Assembly: GCF_000350225.1 (NCBI RefSeq)
Contig: NW_005179089.1
Location: forward strand, 62,001 to 126,000
Length of the DNA: 64,000 nt
Reading direction: 5' to 3'
From: Chondrus crispus
Lineage: Eukaryota > Rhodophyta > Florideophyceae > Gigartinales > Gigartinaceae
Under the pieces are notes generated by a model. The model saw only the letters and a program-made list of their open reading frames with translations, searched no databases and was not told where the DNA came from. Position numbers and translations under genes: made by a program. Positions 1 to 11,045 of this stretch are shown here, piece by piece. Positions within the stretch are counted from its first letter, which is position 1. Every line of letters starts with the position of its first letter.

Positions 1-598
1 CGTTCAGGTTGTCATGAGTATTCTTCCTTCGTAGCCTGGGGAGGCAATTGGCGCGATACTACTCGCGGGATATAATTTGGCAAGGAGGTTTTGTAGGTAA
101 CGGATAGTAGATAAGGGAAAGAGACAGAGATGAAATAATAGGGGTAATGGTGGATGAAGGATAAAGAAATATCGCAGCACTCCTCGTTTCTATCGTCGCA
201 GGGATTGGGAAGCCATTCTTCTGATCCCGCCGGCGACCGGGCGGGCCCGTTGTGTATCTCCCAGGTTGACTACGGCACTTAGCCGGGCCTAGCACTCATA
301 GAATACTTCAGCCTTTCAGCGAGAAGAACTCCAAGTACGCAGTAAGTCACACTTTATTGATGATAGTCAATGGCTCATGAACGGGGAGCCTAGAGGGAGC
401 AAAGAGTAAACGCAGCTTACAAATACGATGGCTGGCTAAGACTCAGTTGCCGTTTGCAACGGAGAGTGGAACCTACGTACAGTACAAATCATAAAAGGAA
501 TCACGAAAGTACACCGACCTATATCTCGAGACGTAGGACTTGTCCTTCCCACGCCATTAAACAACTCAGGCCAGCAATGTCGTGGCTCGCAGTTAACA

Positions 599-1209
599 TC
601 AACAATATGGTGCTATATGCTGTAGTTTGTCATCGTTACAGATGGTTATACTCGCGTTGGCATCTTGTGAGACTGATATTCCAAAGAATTTGAACTGCCG
701 TGGAAAGTGAATCACAGTACCTAGTGTGTAAACAGATTTTGAGCCTTTAGATAGAGTGCCTCTTCTTTTGTCGAAACTAGCCTCACGAATATCATCCACG
801 ACCTTTGCTACAACCATCAATAGTGTCTTCCCGATTTTGAGAAAACTTACTTGAGGGATATGACCAAGTGCATGCAGACCGATATCGAGGAGCGTTTCGT
901 CTGAATGCCGCTGCTATATAGCATTTTCATTGACGAGTCCGTACATGGCAACATCCAGCAATCAGATGAATGTCTTCTCTTTGCATTCGCGGGGCGGCGT
1001 GACATAGACATTTCTCCTAGCCTTTCCAGACCATAGGAAGGGGCTTTTCACATCTATTTTTACATAAACCAATGGTGTATCACGAATATGGACATAATAA
1101 GACGGAAACCAAGCGGAGGGCATGACGCAGAGTCGGTTTTCAGATTAAGTTTTCTTTGTCATGATTCTCATGTAGGGCGATGCGGGATTTACAAATCTTG
1201 GAGTTGCCA
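599..1209 (-). pseudogene. copia A reverse transcriptase fragment (broken)
   Basis: The last open piece (820-599) contains AKVVDDI, which I read as the RT catalytic box, then LGTVIHFPRQFKFFGISVSQD and DDKL, a typical copia RT thumb entry. Between 820 and 1,209 the expected earlier RT motifs can be followed only by switching frames: CPPLGFRL, KIDVKSPFL, YVTPPREC and YGLVNENA, with stop codons inside. The order relative to integrase (downstream of it on the minus strand) is what makes this element copia-like. Sequence toward position 1 is probably RNase H but too decayed to assign. Confidence 0.6.
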
Positions 1210-2850
1210 TCAAGCGTTTTCATTCTGTACAAAAACGTGGCTTCCTATGAAATTTGCATCGTTAGGGACCTTTGAGCGGTGAATTTGTGTACACGATTTG
1301 AGGGATGCGTTTTCCTCCATAGCGTAAGTGTTGTGAATGATGTGAGAGGGCAAGCCTTCTGCTTCGTGTTTCATGAATTCTTTGCTTCCAAATCGAGATT
1401 CATACGAGCATATATCTTCTTGGATAGAGCTGGATATGGATGTATCAGGTGGCAACTCGATTTTTGCTGACTGCACGGTCCCTGCACAAGGGGTGTATGT
1501 GAGGAATTGATCCGTTATTGGGTGCCCCACGGAGGAGCCATTGTTGACATCGGCAAAGTCGTCACTTCCTGCAATTGTACCAGGCGTTCGGTAGTCATTG
1601 GTCGAGATGTCAGATACATTAGCTATATCATCAGTTACTAACTCATCGCATACATCCATTGCCTCTTGTAGTAACTGGGTTAGATCATGTAGAGCCAATG
1701 CATATCTGACATCCTCAAATGCCACTTTCATAAATTTGTCCCCTTTGCCAGCAACAGTAAGTGCACGTGAGTTATGATTGTACTGTAGTACACGTTTGGG
1801 CTGCGACCATGATCCACGTTTAACCGTTTTCTTTCTTGACAAAAACTTGCACAAGATCCCCAGTGTTTATACGATTCTCTTTGATGGCGTGAGATTGCTG
1901 AATCAGATTGAGTTTGCGCTTAGCAATGAGTTCTTTGTGCGCTTCGACTATGTCAGGTGGTAGTGGTGTAGGATCGGACGAATGTAGTGGCCTCGTGTAG
2001 CCGTGTGCATGTTCATATGATGAAGTAACATCGTTTCCGGACAGATCATTTGAAACGCGTATAGCGTTGATCACAAGTAGCTCTGAAGAAGTAGTGGGAA
2101 GATGAGCCTTGAGTGGGAGATCTCCCAACAAAAAACCCATTTGAATTAAAACATCAGGTAATACGAGACATCTATCTAGATAGATGTCTCGTATTACCTG
2201 ATGTTTTAATTTGTTGTGACGGTGTGCTTGTATTGTAATAAACGCAATGTTGTGAAAGTTCAAGTGGCTCTTAATGCTTCTCTATGAAACTCTTCGTCTC
2301 CGAACAAAGTCACAGGGCACCAGTATTGATTGCCGCAGGTGGTATCGAACATGAAAATTGCTTCAGAGATTTTTGTCGACTCCACAGTTGCAGCGACTGA
2401 GTATCTGGTAGCCTTATCCATGACATGGAATATTATAATGCCATCGATAAAGAAATGATAGACGCACACAGACTCATTGAACCTTGAGTTGACGCGTGAA
2501 AGTGAAACTGGGCGAAGGCCAGTTGGAGCCTTGGCTATGATGCAGTGAGGACAATCTTCGATTATGGATAGCAATAACTATTTTGTTGTTGATCATCCAT
2601 AGATTGCTGCGTTGAAGAAAGATGTGGATATCCTCATAGCTGGCATGTCCACAGACATGTTCATGCACATGCCTAATAATGTTTCCAATTTCATTATTGG
2701 AGACTGTAGCGGACTGTGTACATAGCGATCCAGTGTCTTTGTCGTTGACTGAGATAATGTTGCCATGGAAAACTTGTGTTTGGGTGTGAAGCTGTGGGCT
2801 CCATGGTCTATGAGCTGTACAATAGAGTACGAGTGGTCAGGCGAATGCAT
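1210..2850 (-). pseudogene. copia A integrase (broken)
   Basis: The zinc-binding half is recognisable as MHEHVCGH from 2,668 and CPHC near 2,545, the HHCC pattern of retroelement integrases. The core follows with NESVCVYHFF, where the family normally has Asp in place of that Tyr (codon 2,458-2,460), and GDEEF as the second acidic site. The C-terminal part is in two frames, ending around DLVQVF near 1,835 and continuing to the start of the RT region near 1,250. A 68-bp perfect palindrome at 2,144-2,211 lies where the third catalytic residue (Glu) region should be. Multiple frame changes are present, so it is non-functional. Confidence 0.65.
2144..2211. repeat. 68-bp perfect palindrome, no spacer
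   Basis: Two 34-bp arms, 2,144-2,177 and 2,178-2,211, are exact reverse complements with no loop; the centre reads tctatctagataga. The arm nearest 2,211 encodes, on the minus strand, integrase-like sequence (LKHQVIRDIYL), while the other arm does not continue the family. One arm is therefore original and the other is an inverted copy of it. Confidence 0.95.
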
Positions 2851-2879
2851 GAAACGGATATATTTTCCGGTCAGGTGGA

Positions 2880-3535
2880 TGTAGTATAACCAGCCTGGGG
2901 GATTATATTTAGATTAGATCAAGATTGAGATCAGATGTAGAGCCCGTCGCTTTACAGTGCCACCGCGCGTGTCCACGTGTACCCCCCCGGGACGGAGCAC
3001 GCGCGCACACACGTGAATCACGAGTGAACGAAGCACGCGAACATACGGGTATTACGTGTACTATCAGCCCCGGCGGCTGACAGTATTACTGCTTAGGCCG
3101 ACCTGCACTACAGTAGTCCATTACAGTACGTCGGTACTGTAATGTTACGATAAATACGCGCGCGGACCGACAGCGACGGAGGGGAACAAGCACGGAGTTG
3201 TCCACGGGCCACTGTCAAGGTCCGCCCGCCAGCCTATTCTAGACGCGCTCCTCCGTTTTCGCGCGCGTTTAGACGGGACCCAGCGGGTAGAGAACGTGCG
3301 AGCACACGAGCGAGCCTAGATCCGCCTCGGCCCGTGAAGGCTGGTACGTCAACCAGCGTTGCTCCTGGGCGTCGAGGCGCAGATCGGCCCGCGCGTGTGC
3401 GCATCCTCATCCGTCTGGCTCTACTACGCTACCCGGGCCCGGTTCCCGGTTCGTTCCAGGTCCGGAGCTGGTTGTGCTTCCCCCGTTTTCTAGCCCGTCA
3501 GGTTCTTCTTCGAACTGTGCATACACCCCTCTCCT
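2880..3535 (-). mobile_element. LTR-C copy inserted in copia A
   Basis: Read on the minus strand this 656-bp block begins TGTATGCACAG and ends CTACA. It aligns by eye to 53,395-53,771 over its first half and to 34,390-34,717 (opposite strand) over its second half, which between them define LTR-C. It sits between the protease part and the integrase part of copia A. The flanks do not show a target duplication, so it may be the scar of a longer insertion with one LTR left. The second half contains two good hairpins, CATTACAGTAC/GTACTGTAATG at 3,119-3,144 and ACTATCAGCC/GGCTGACAGT near 3,059-3,083. Confidence 0.65.
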
Positions 3536-5251
3536 TTGAGGGTTTTTATGCTACAGTCGATGATATATGCCATGCATGTGAAGGTGCTCCCAATTACCCA
3601 CTGCGAAGATCCTTCAAGGACCAGGTGAACCACATCAATTTTTTCATTTTAATCTGAAACCATAGATAGTAGAATGGAGCCAATGATGCGACGCCGAGTA
3701 CTGGAATGGTTTCCTTTGCCATACTGCGAGTACAGCCTGTGCCGTACACTTTCGGGGAGTGGATCGATGTTTTCGTTCCATCCAATCATGATATCTTCAG
3801 CATTCTCGAGGAACTTTTGTACGCCAAGGCCACTGTAGGGAGCACCTTCATCAACTAGAGGTCCTGCAATATTTGACGGGGTGTCATTGCGTACATTGGC
3901 CTTGAAGAATGCAAAACTTCCGCTACTGTTGCTGCTGTTCTCGTCCCTATTATTATCAATGCAGTTATGTGGCTTGACCACAGATATCTTGCTTGAGTCA
4001 TCGGAAGACTTGCATAATCCATCAGACACCCAATGCCCGTTTGCGCCACAGGCGCGACAAATAGACTTTTCTCTTAAATCAGCAAGTTCAAGCGGTGCTA
4101 ATCTCTTACGATGTTTAGGCTGTCACACACTAATTATTTATGCGCTATGAGCGTAAATAGTATCATTGGTAGCATCCCTTTGGTGCTTCAGGTTATCTGA
4201 TAAGCGTGTGATCGACGCCACATTCTCATATGATATCTCGTCAAGTATGGTATTATCGTCTTCATCAGTTGGCCGTGGAGCAGAGGCAGCAAAGATAGAA
4301 ATTCGTTGGTTGTTATCAATGTTGCTGTTTTCGAGTAGCATGAATGATACAAATGACTCAGGGAGAAGCGAAGGTTGTTGTGGTATAACTATACTCGTCC
4401 CGACCACTCGAAAACGAAGGGGTTACAGGCAAGGGGGCGCTCGCCGCTGCGTTACCCACGCCCGAACGCAAACCGTACGGATGGACTCGAAAAGACGGAA
4501 GGCACATGTGGCCGGTGACGCTCGGCCGGTCGGAGATGCTATAACCGGACGGCCGGTCACGGGTAAGAAGCCTGAGCCCTAAGGGAAACCAAGATCAGTG
4601 ATAGCTTAGAGCCGTAAAGGGAAGGGAGGCAATTCTGCCTCCTCTTTTCTGGGACGGAGCACATACCCCCGGTCTTAACCACTAAGTGTGACGCCAGGAC
4701 ACCTGTACCGCTACAGTAGCTGCTACTTACTGTATACCAACTACTGTACACACTTACTTACTTTGTGCCATTAACTATGACTTATTGACCAACCACCGCA
4801 GGGATTTAACACGTGTGCCGGTGGCCACGATCACTTCCAGCGGTTGTACCGCGTGTGATCCGTGGGGTACTGCTGTCCTCCGCGGCGGGCGCGTGTACGC
4901 CCGCTCTCTACAGTAGCACCTGCTCCCTGTTCGGTTCACATCTATCCAGGGTGGTCGTGGTACACAATTGCACTACACTTGCGTGTCAGACGTATCATTG
5001 AATCCACAAGCAAGAGCATTGAGGCCAGATTCGAAGTTTTTTAAATATTCAGAGGACCTACATGTCGTCTGAAGTAGTTTCGTGACTCGATCGTAACTCT
5101 CTGAAACATTTGAGAGCATATCAACTTTGTGGATCTTCTTAGCTATAACCACTGAACCTTCTTCAGAGGTAATTTCTGCAATAGGTATCGCTTTCATAAT
5201 ATACTTAGCTCGTCCATATAGTTGCAACTGTAGAACAATTCCATGTAACAT
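3536..5251 (-). pseudogene. copia A gag-protease segment (broken)
   Basis: The gag-like part runs from 5,251 to 4,978, resumes after an LTR-like insertion at 4,378, and continues to 3,536. Near 4,050-4,080 a frame encodes a zinc-knuckle-like cluster, C-x2-C-x4-H-x6-C (CRACGANGHW...). About 60 residues downstream is VDEGAPYSGLG, which I read as the aspartic protease site with D-E-G-A in place of the usual D-S/T-G-A. Further on are DPLPESVR and a GSSQWVIG-like stretch that I take as protease-linked sequence, the latter in another frame. At 3,536 the reading stops at an LTR-C end. At least two frame changes and the insertions make it non-coding today. Confidence 0.65.
4379..4977 (+). mobile_element. 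LTR-B copy, solo-like, inserted in copia A
   Basis: This 599-bp block starts TGTGGTATAAC and ends ATTGCACTACA. A second, partial copy lies in the opposite orientation at 27,963-28,521, and the alignment by eye runs over most of the length, including the same CTACAGTAG-rich centre. It interrupts the gag frame of copia A: coding-like sequence stops at 4,978 on one side and resumes at 4,378 on the other. Flanking pentamers (gttgt, cttgc) match at only three of five bases, so any target duplication has decayed. No coding capacity is seen. A solo LTR is the simplest reading. Confidence 0.6.
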
Positions 5252-6959
5252 TGGGGAATTCTGTTCGGATTGTTGAGAAGTAGGGCATCATGAAATTGTT
5301 TCCATAACATTACTGCATAATAGTAACCTTCTGAGATCCCTTCCCATCTGTCCATGGGGGCGTCCTAATGTCTCAAGAGACGGGCGGTCATGACGGCAGG
5401 TCTGAGCCCATAACTGCAAGACGTTAGGGCACTCTGGTTTGGCGGTATCGGAGTGGTAGCAGTCTAGATATCTTGTATCGCTCAGGAACGGAAGAGCAGA
5501 TATTAATGTTTGACTGTAATGACAGGCGGTTGGATCCTGTAACTCCTATCTGTGTCTGTGTCTCGCTCTCATCTGTCCACAATAAAATCTGCTCATGTAG
5601 ATGCTTCGGAAAGAAAGGGAAGTTGACTGGTACTGTGAATTAGTACTAGTCGCCAGTAATTGAGACATGAGGACACACGTATATCTCTGTTCGGTGTTGA
5701 GGGGTCACGATATTGAGCCACGAAATAATTAGTGATGAAAAATGCATTATACAGTGGTGCCCAAGAGGACTGTGTCACTTTCAACTGGCACTGATTCTGG
5801 GCTTCTATTACTATAAAAGTTAGTGGCGCAATTTAATCACAGATACATGCGAAGTCCCCGTTTTCACAACACTTAGCTTTCGGCGTACTGCTTATTTCGT
5901 TTTCGACAGAATACATTAATTTTAGAAGCTCGAAGAACTGAGCCGGGGTCTCTAAGTCGGGCACACTTGCTTTGTTGCCGGCTTGCTTGCATGGTGGTAC
6001 AACTGAGTACATGATTCAGTCTACTATACTCTCGGTGCCAGTCCGCTATACTGGGAACAGTATTTAGTGTCACTGATGTTATTTCCGTTATATAAATCTC
6101 GACCCCTAAACATGTATTAGTGTTAGTAATACTATTTCCGTACTTGCACTATTTAGGTGAAAATGCTGTTACTTTCACTGACATTACTAAAATTAACATT
6201 GAATTGAATATGTTAGATCTCGTTAAGGTTTTGCATTCGAAGTTCTCGATTCGCGATCTGCTATTGCCGGTCCAAAAGCAACGACAAATCGGTGAAACTG
6301 GAGTGGCACCTTGTAGGAGGTACCGAAAATACAGAACAGATAGGGATTTCGATTGATAGAAGTAGAGTTGATGGCCGCGGTGAGATGGGTCCGGCGCAAA
6401 TGAAGGAATTTTGCAGACATGTATTAATCTGTGTGTAAGAAGTGAAGGCGACTTCACGCGAGTGCCTCCTCAACGAAGTCTGTAATGATTCAAATCGGGA
6501 TGTGCTTATTTTCGATGGCATGTTTCAGACGCCCCTGCAGCTCTCTCCTCGCCTCTCTCCATCAATTCCGTATCCACGTGTTAAGTACAGTCTTCCGCAG
6601 CCACTATTAATGACGAGGGAAATGCTTGCTTACGTGACGATCATTCGCATGATTCAAATGCAACTTGAACGCAAATTTGAATGTGACATAAATTCTATTT
6701 AACGGTTCGAATTCTTCTAGGCGCATTCTCTTACACCGTGTTTCCGGTCTCTGGTATGCGTTAGTGTGAGTGACACTATTCATATCGTGACACTAATCTA
6801 GCACTTACACCGAATAACGTCATCGGTATACATCTCTTGTGACGACTACGGGCTTTTTTCCCTTCATTTGTTCCAATCTGCCCGACATTGCTTGGCCGTG
6901 ATGACAATTCGCCTCCCTAACTATTAGATTTCGTCTTGTAGAAAAAGAGCGCTACATTA
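5252..6959. other. no gene recognised; decayed AT-rich sequence
   Basis: Only short uninformative reading frames occur. Copia A should have its gag start and 5' LTR upstream of 5,251 on the minus strand, but I could not find either. The 6,040-6,800 stretch has several scattered GTGTCACTGA/TAGTGTGAGTGACAC-like motifs that could be remnants of a small DNA transposon; no clear terminal repeats were found. Confidence 0.4.
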
Positions 6960-6969
6960 AGATAAAAAC

Positions 6970-7930
6970 CCGCAAATATCCTCAAGCACTGCGAGATTTT
7001 GCAAAGGACACAGACCCTCTCCAAGCCATGGATTTTCTTCAAAATTGAGACAGGTGAATGTCAAGCCGCTCCTCTGCTTTTCCCTAAACCAGGATCAAAA
7101 TCCGATATGCGTAGGGTCATTTACATCGGGCCGGTCAATGCAGCCACTTTCAAAGAGTCATGGATGATGTCCTGCTTGGACTCTGAAATACAAGACTTTC
7201 GGGGCAGCATATGCTTTGCAACACTGGGTTTTGCTCCGGGGTACTGGCAATTACCCCTTCACGAGAACTCATATAAAGCATGCCAGGCGGGCACTCCGAA
7301 CGGATTATAGGCTTTTAGGCATGTACTCCTACGTCTCGGCAACGCAAAATCGTATTTCCGAAGCACTGCCGAACCCCTGTTTCAGTCACAACAGCATTGT
7401 ATGAACGCTTGGCTTCATGATTCTAATCTACACTCCCAGGGCGAAGACCCCTTGCTTAGCCTTCTTGAGACATGTTTTGAGATTTGTAGCAAGCACAGCA
7501 TTTTCATTTCTGCAATAAAGTTGTGTTTCTTGCCAAGCAGGTCATGTGGTGTGGTCGGATCATCTCCGACAAGGATTACAATGTGCAACCTGCCCGGTTC
7601 GATAGTCTCAAACATATGGATACTCCAAAACAGCTGATGCGTTGGCGCAGTTCATCTACGGCTATAGAAATATGTCGATCACTATTCTTCAAGTCGTTGA
7701 GGGAGTCGCTCGGACGACTGCTATTTCGGAAGTGGCCCTCAAAAAGTGAGGGCCACTTATCTTTGCCTATCTCAAGCCAACGCCACGAGGCGCTGTCTTT
7801 TCTAAGGTCAGCGTTCAAGGGAGCCCGCTGGGCTGGAACACATTTGAGAAGGAAGGGTACGGCATTTTCACACTTTCGAGAGACTTGACCACTTCTTCTT
7901 CACCAGAACGTCCGAAGAATCTCCCAAGCG
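6970..7930 (+). pseudogene. Ty3/gypsy reverse transcriptase-RNase H relic
   Basis: Three forward frames carry consecutive pieces of a gypsy-type pol. Near 7,195-7,265 is EIQDFRGSICFATLGFAPGYWQLPL, matching the RT box around the first catalytic Asp, here shifted to Gly (ATLGF rather than ATLDF). Around 7,400 AWLHDS replaces the expected WLDD box. FEICSKHSIFIS and WCGRIISDKDY follow to about 7,580. Near 7,785-7,880 EALSFLRSAFKGA and EKEGYGIF resemble RNase H. Frame changes and replaced catalytic residues show that the element is dead. A 12-bp-arm hairpin (7,730-7,758) interrupts the RNase H entry. LTRs were not found. Confidence 0.65.
7730..7758. repeat. hairpin, 12-bp arms, 5-nt loop
   Basis: AAGTGGCCCTCA, AAAAG, TGAGGGCCACTT. 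It falls inside the gypsy RT-RNase H relic, so it is a local rearrangement rather than a terminator of that unit. Confidence 0.9.
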
Positions 7931-7935
7931 GAAAC

Positions 7936-10680
7936 AAATTTCATCATTAGTGGATTAGATCTAATCATTGATCCATCAGTATGGTCCGTAAGTGGTTCAT
8001 GACTGCTATAGTTCCACATTTAACATTTTCTGACAACGGTGTAGTAAGACTCAATGCATTGGTGTGTTAACACAAGTTAGTGGACCCAGACGGACTATTG
8101 CTGTGCCAGTCCGTGCTCCACCCATGGACCCCTACTTGGATTTGTTCCTGCTCTAATTTACAAAACTTCCGTTTCCCCGACAAGAGCTTGTCTCTTCACG
8201 GACCACTCATGTCTCTCTATGCGCGCTACATCATGTACCTTTATGCTCTGGTAGTGGAACAATTCTCGCAAAGCATGCTCCCATACATATATTGCGGCTG
8301 AAAACAAATCAATGATGAATTGTTAGTTTTGCCCATTGAAAGAGTCAGATAGCACATGATTCTTGGATTTGATTTGACCTGTTCATCTGCTCGACTTTAC
8401 GACAAAAGGGACGGTTACAAATGTGTCGTTGTCTTTCTATCAACGCCCACCACCTCTTCGAATATTTGTCGTCCTCAAAACCCCCGCAATCACCATTGGG
8501 ACCATCGCATCATTATGTAATTCATATTCCGTTTCCAAATCCCCATCGAATCGCATGGCCGCTTTCCTTCAGAAGCCCCCGAATGAACCCCCATCTGCCA
8601 AGTAAGCTTTGTGCTTCTTGCGCCGCCCAACGGCCCTGGTCTTCTTTGCCGCTGAAATATGTAGTTGAATGACATCTACGTGCTCAAAAACTGTGTCGAA
8701 GAAAAGGTGAGGATGGACGCGTCCACGTTTGGCGTATACTTACCCTGCCCTCTCTTCTGTAAGCCAGCCGCATCCCACTCCACAAGTGCAAGCGAAAACT
8801 TCATTCCCACTCCCTGAAACACAATCAGATTTCCCACAAACTTTAAAACCTGCCCATATTTCAGTGCTAATGTGCTTTTTGTAGCCTTCCATGTTTGTAT
8901 TTTCGAACAATATATCAGTTATTTATTCGTTCCTGTCCGAAGTGCTGTGCCGTGCAACGTGCATGGACCACAGGGAACTCGCCCGATACCTGGGTACGAA
9001 ACGACATTCTGCTCCATAGAGTTCAATTGGGATGTAGCATCTAGAGTTTACGCGCACTGTCCCAGTCCATTTCAATCCGATTGATATACATGTCTTCCAA
9101 AAGGTTGAACACATTCTCATCGAACCTCGCATGTAAGGCATCAATAATAGAAGCTCTCGAAGGGTGGCACAGCAGAAGTTCATTAAACTCTGGTAGGCTG
9201 GATATGTGGTGTAGTTCTTCTCGAGGATGTCGCGTGGCATTTTGCACACCACGTAACCTCCCGGACGAAATACCAGTTCAAAATTAGCAGGTAATGCATG
9301 AAGCTTGAAAGTTCCAGAACTCCAGGTCGGGACTCCGCCGCCAATTGCGTGGCATCCAGGCCCTGGAAAGCCTCTCCAATAAAGCTTGCCATAGGAAACT
9401 CGGACACAGCAGAGCAGAGAACCGCAATTTCGCACAGAATAAACGAGATGCAGCACCTTGTGTACCGTCATCTTGCATGATCGGACTTGCTTCGGTACCC
9501 CGTTGTAAAATGTTGCTTCATAGAAGGCAGTGTACTTTTCTGCATAACTTCTCGGGGTTATCAACATCTGCTTCTGGAAGGTGTGGTCGTCTGCAAAGTT
9601 CAAGAATTTGTACGAGGAGATGCCATTCTCTCATAAAATCTTCCGGCGAAAGGTCATGAAAGACAACTAGGGAAGATTAAAGTACCCAGAACTTCCGCTA
9701 TCCAGCTTTGAACATTCCTCCATGCCGCAACGGACGGATCGACGACTCTCAGGGGCAACTTCGCTCCCAAAGTCTAACAGGGCGGCCTCCATCTCCCTCT
9801 CTTTCTCTTTTTCACCCATTCCTTCTCATGTATCAGTTCCACTGGGCTACTGGCAATATTGATGAGTAGAAGATGTATATAGTCGAGCAGCACACCTATG
9901 TACGGAATAAGGGCTGATCGCAGGAACAGCGGTGATTTCCCGTTTATGCCCGACGATTTGCACGGATTACTCAACTCTTTCTGTGAGCCTCCCAGAATCG
10001 ACAGTTGAGGAGACCCACTCTGTCCAACAACAGTTTCTATCTTTGCTTCACCTAGCGATATCAAATCGAAGGGACGTCGAAATACACGCCTTCTACTAGA
10101 GGCCTCTCTCTCAAATCTGGGGACTTACTCGTGCCTGACGAAACTGCCTTTGATGAGGCATTAGATAAACCCCAAAGCCTGTTGTACCCCTTTACACAGT
10201 ATAGCTTGCATAAAACCGTGAGATAACCCTCGAGTTGAATTTTATGGTATCGACCGAAGATTTCGTGTCTATTTCAGAGGTCACAGGGAACTCCCTTTGT
10301 AATTTGCTTCATTTTCTGTAAGAAGGGTTCAAGAAAATACATTAAATCCTTCAGTTGATTAGGACCGGATTTGCACACAATCGGCCGCATGTCCTTAATT
10401 GTCACCCTGTGGCAGAGGGCTAAATAGGTTATCATTCAAGCAAAAGGCCTCATATCGTAGGTTGAAGAAGCATACCGTTGCGCGCCATCCCCGGCAACGA
10501 TACGAAAGATGTAATTCCTCAACTGCGTCGAGCCCTCCTATCCTGGGCCGTATCTCTAAAGAATGAACCGGAAACTACATCGTGATATGTTGCAGGGCTG
10601 TAGCATAATCGCAAACGATATTGAGTATTGCCGCGAATTCGATTTAGGGATAGAAAAGATCATGTTGATTTCGTGCCCTA
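7936..10680. other. no gene recognised
   Basis: The longest open frame is 226 codons on the minus strand (9,603-8,923), but overlapping minus frames of similar quality (9,407-9,183, 9,247-9,041) compete with it and none matches a family I know. Possibly more pol or gag of the gypsy relic. Nothing else can be supported here. Confidence 0.35.
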
Positions 10681-10684
10681 CAGT

Positions 10685-11045
10685 ACGCCACATACCCGCG
10701 CACTGGCGGCCCCGAGAGCTGAAAGCTCCACGGTACAGAACGACACGCAGAGAACGGTGCAGTACAGTACGTACTGTACTATTGTGCTGTATGATAGACG
10801 CGTACTTTTAAATTAAACCAAAGCGCACATCGACGGCGGCGGAGAAAACGGATCGTGTCTCATAAAAACTCTCGAGCGGAGGAAGGTGTTCGCGCGGTCG
10901 GATGAGATCCTCAATCGGCTATGTCGGTGATTACAACCAGCCAATGCACCTGGACAAAGGCCCGGCTAGCGTGTGATAGCGTAGTATCGGTCCTGGGCGC
11001 AAGCACGCACGAGCGGATGGACGCCTCGACTACCTGGGAGCAGCG
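10685..11045. repeat. mosaic fragment related to LTR-C
   Basis: The piece 10,761-10,780 is a 20-bp perfect palindrome AGTACAGTAC/GTACTGTACT, the counterpart of the first hairpin of LTR-C. Sequence near 10,835 (cgacggcggcgg) resembles the LTR-C block next to it. Around 10,999-11,043 acgcacgagcggat and gcctcgac match 53,518-53,545 of LTR-C, but in the opposite relative orientation. The fragment is thus rearranged internally. Confidence 0.4.

Larger units (their letters stand above)
350..5251 (-). mobile_element. Ty1/copia-order retroelement relic (copia A)
   Basis: Minus-strand reading frames give, in order, a gag-like segment, a zinc knuckle, a DxGA protease motif, an integrase with HHCC finger and core, an integrase C-terminal part and the RT palm. 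Integrase before RT is the Ty1/copia order. The element is dead: frames shift repeatedly, two LTR-like sequences are inserted (4,379-4,977 and 2,880-3,535), the first catalytic Asp of integrase is replaced and a 68-bp palindrome interrupts the integrase. Sequence below 599 is probably a decayed RNase H tail, but I cannot align it securely. No LTRs belonging to this element were identified. The wording of the domains resembles copia families known from oomycetes and algae; that comparison is from memory, not a search. Confidence 0.75.

Noticed and set aside
8923..9603. 226-codon minus-strand open frame
   Set aside because: Two other minus frames overlap it with equal plausibility, composition is not gene-like and no motif is recognisable.
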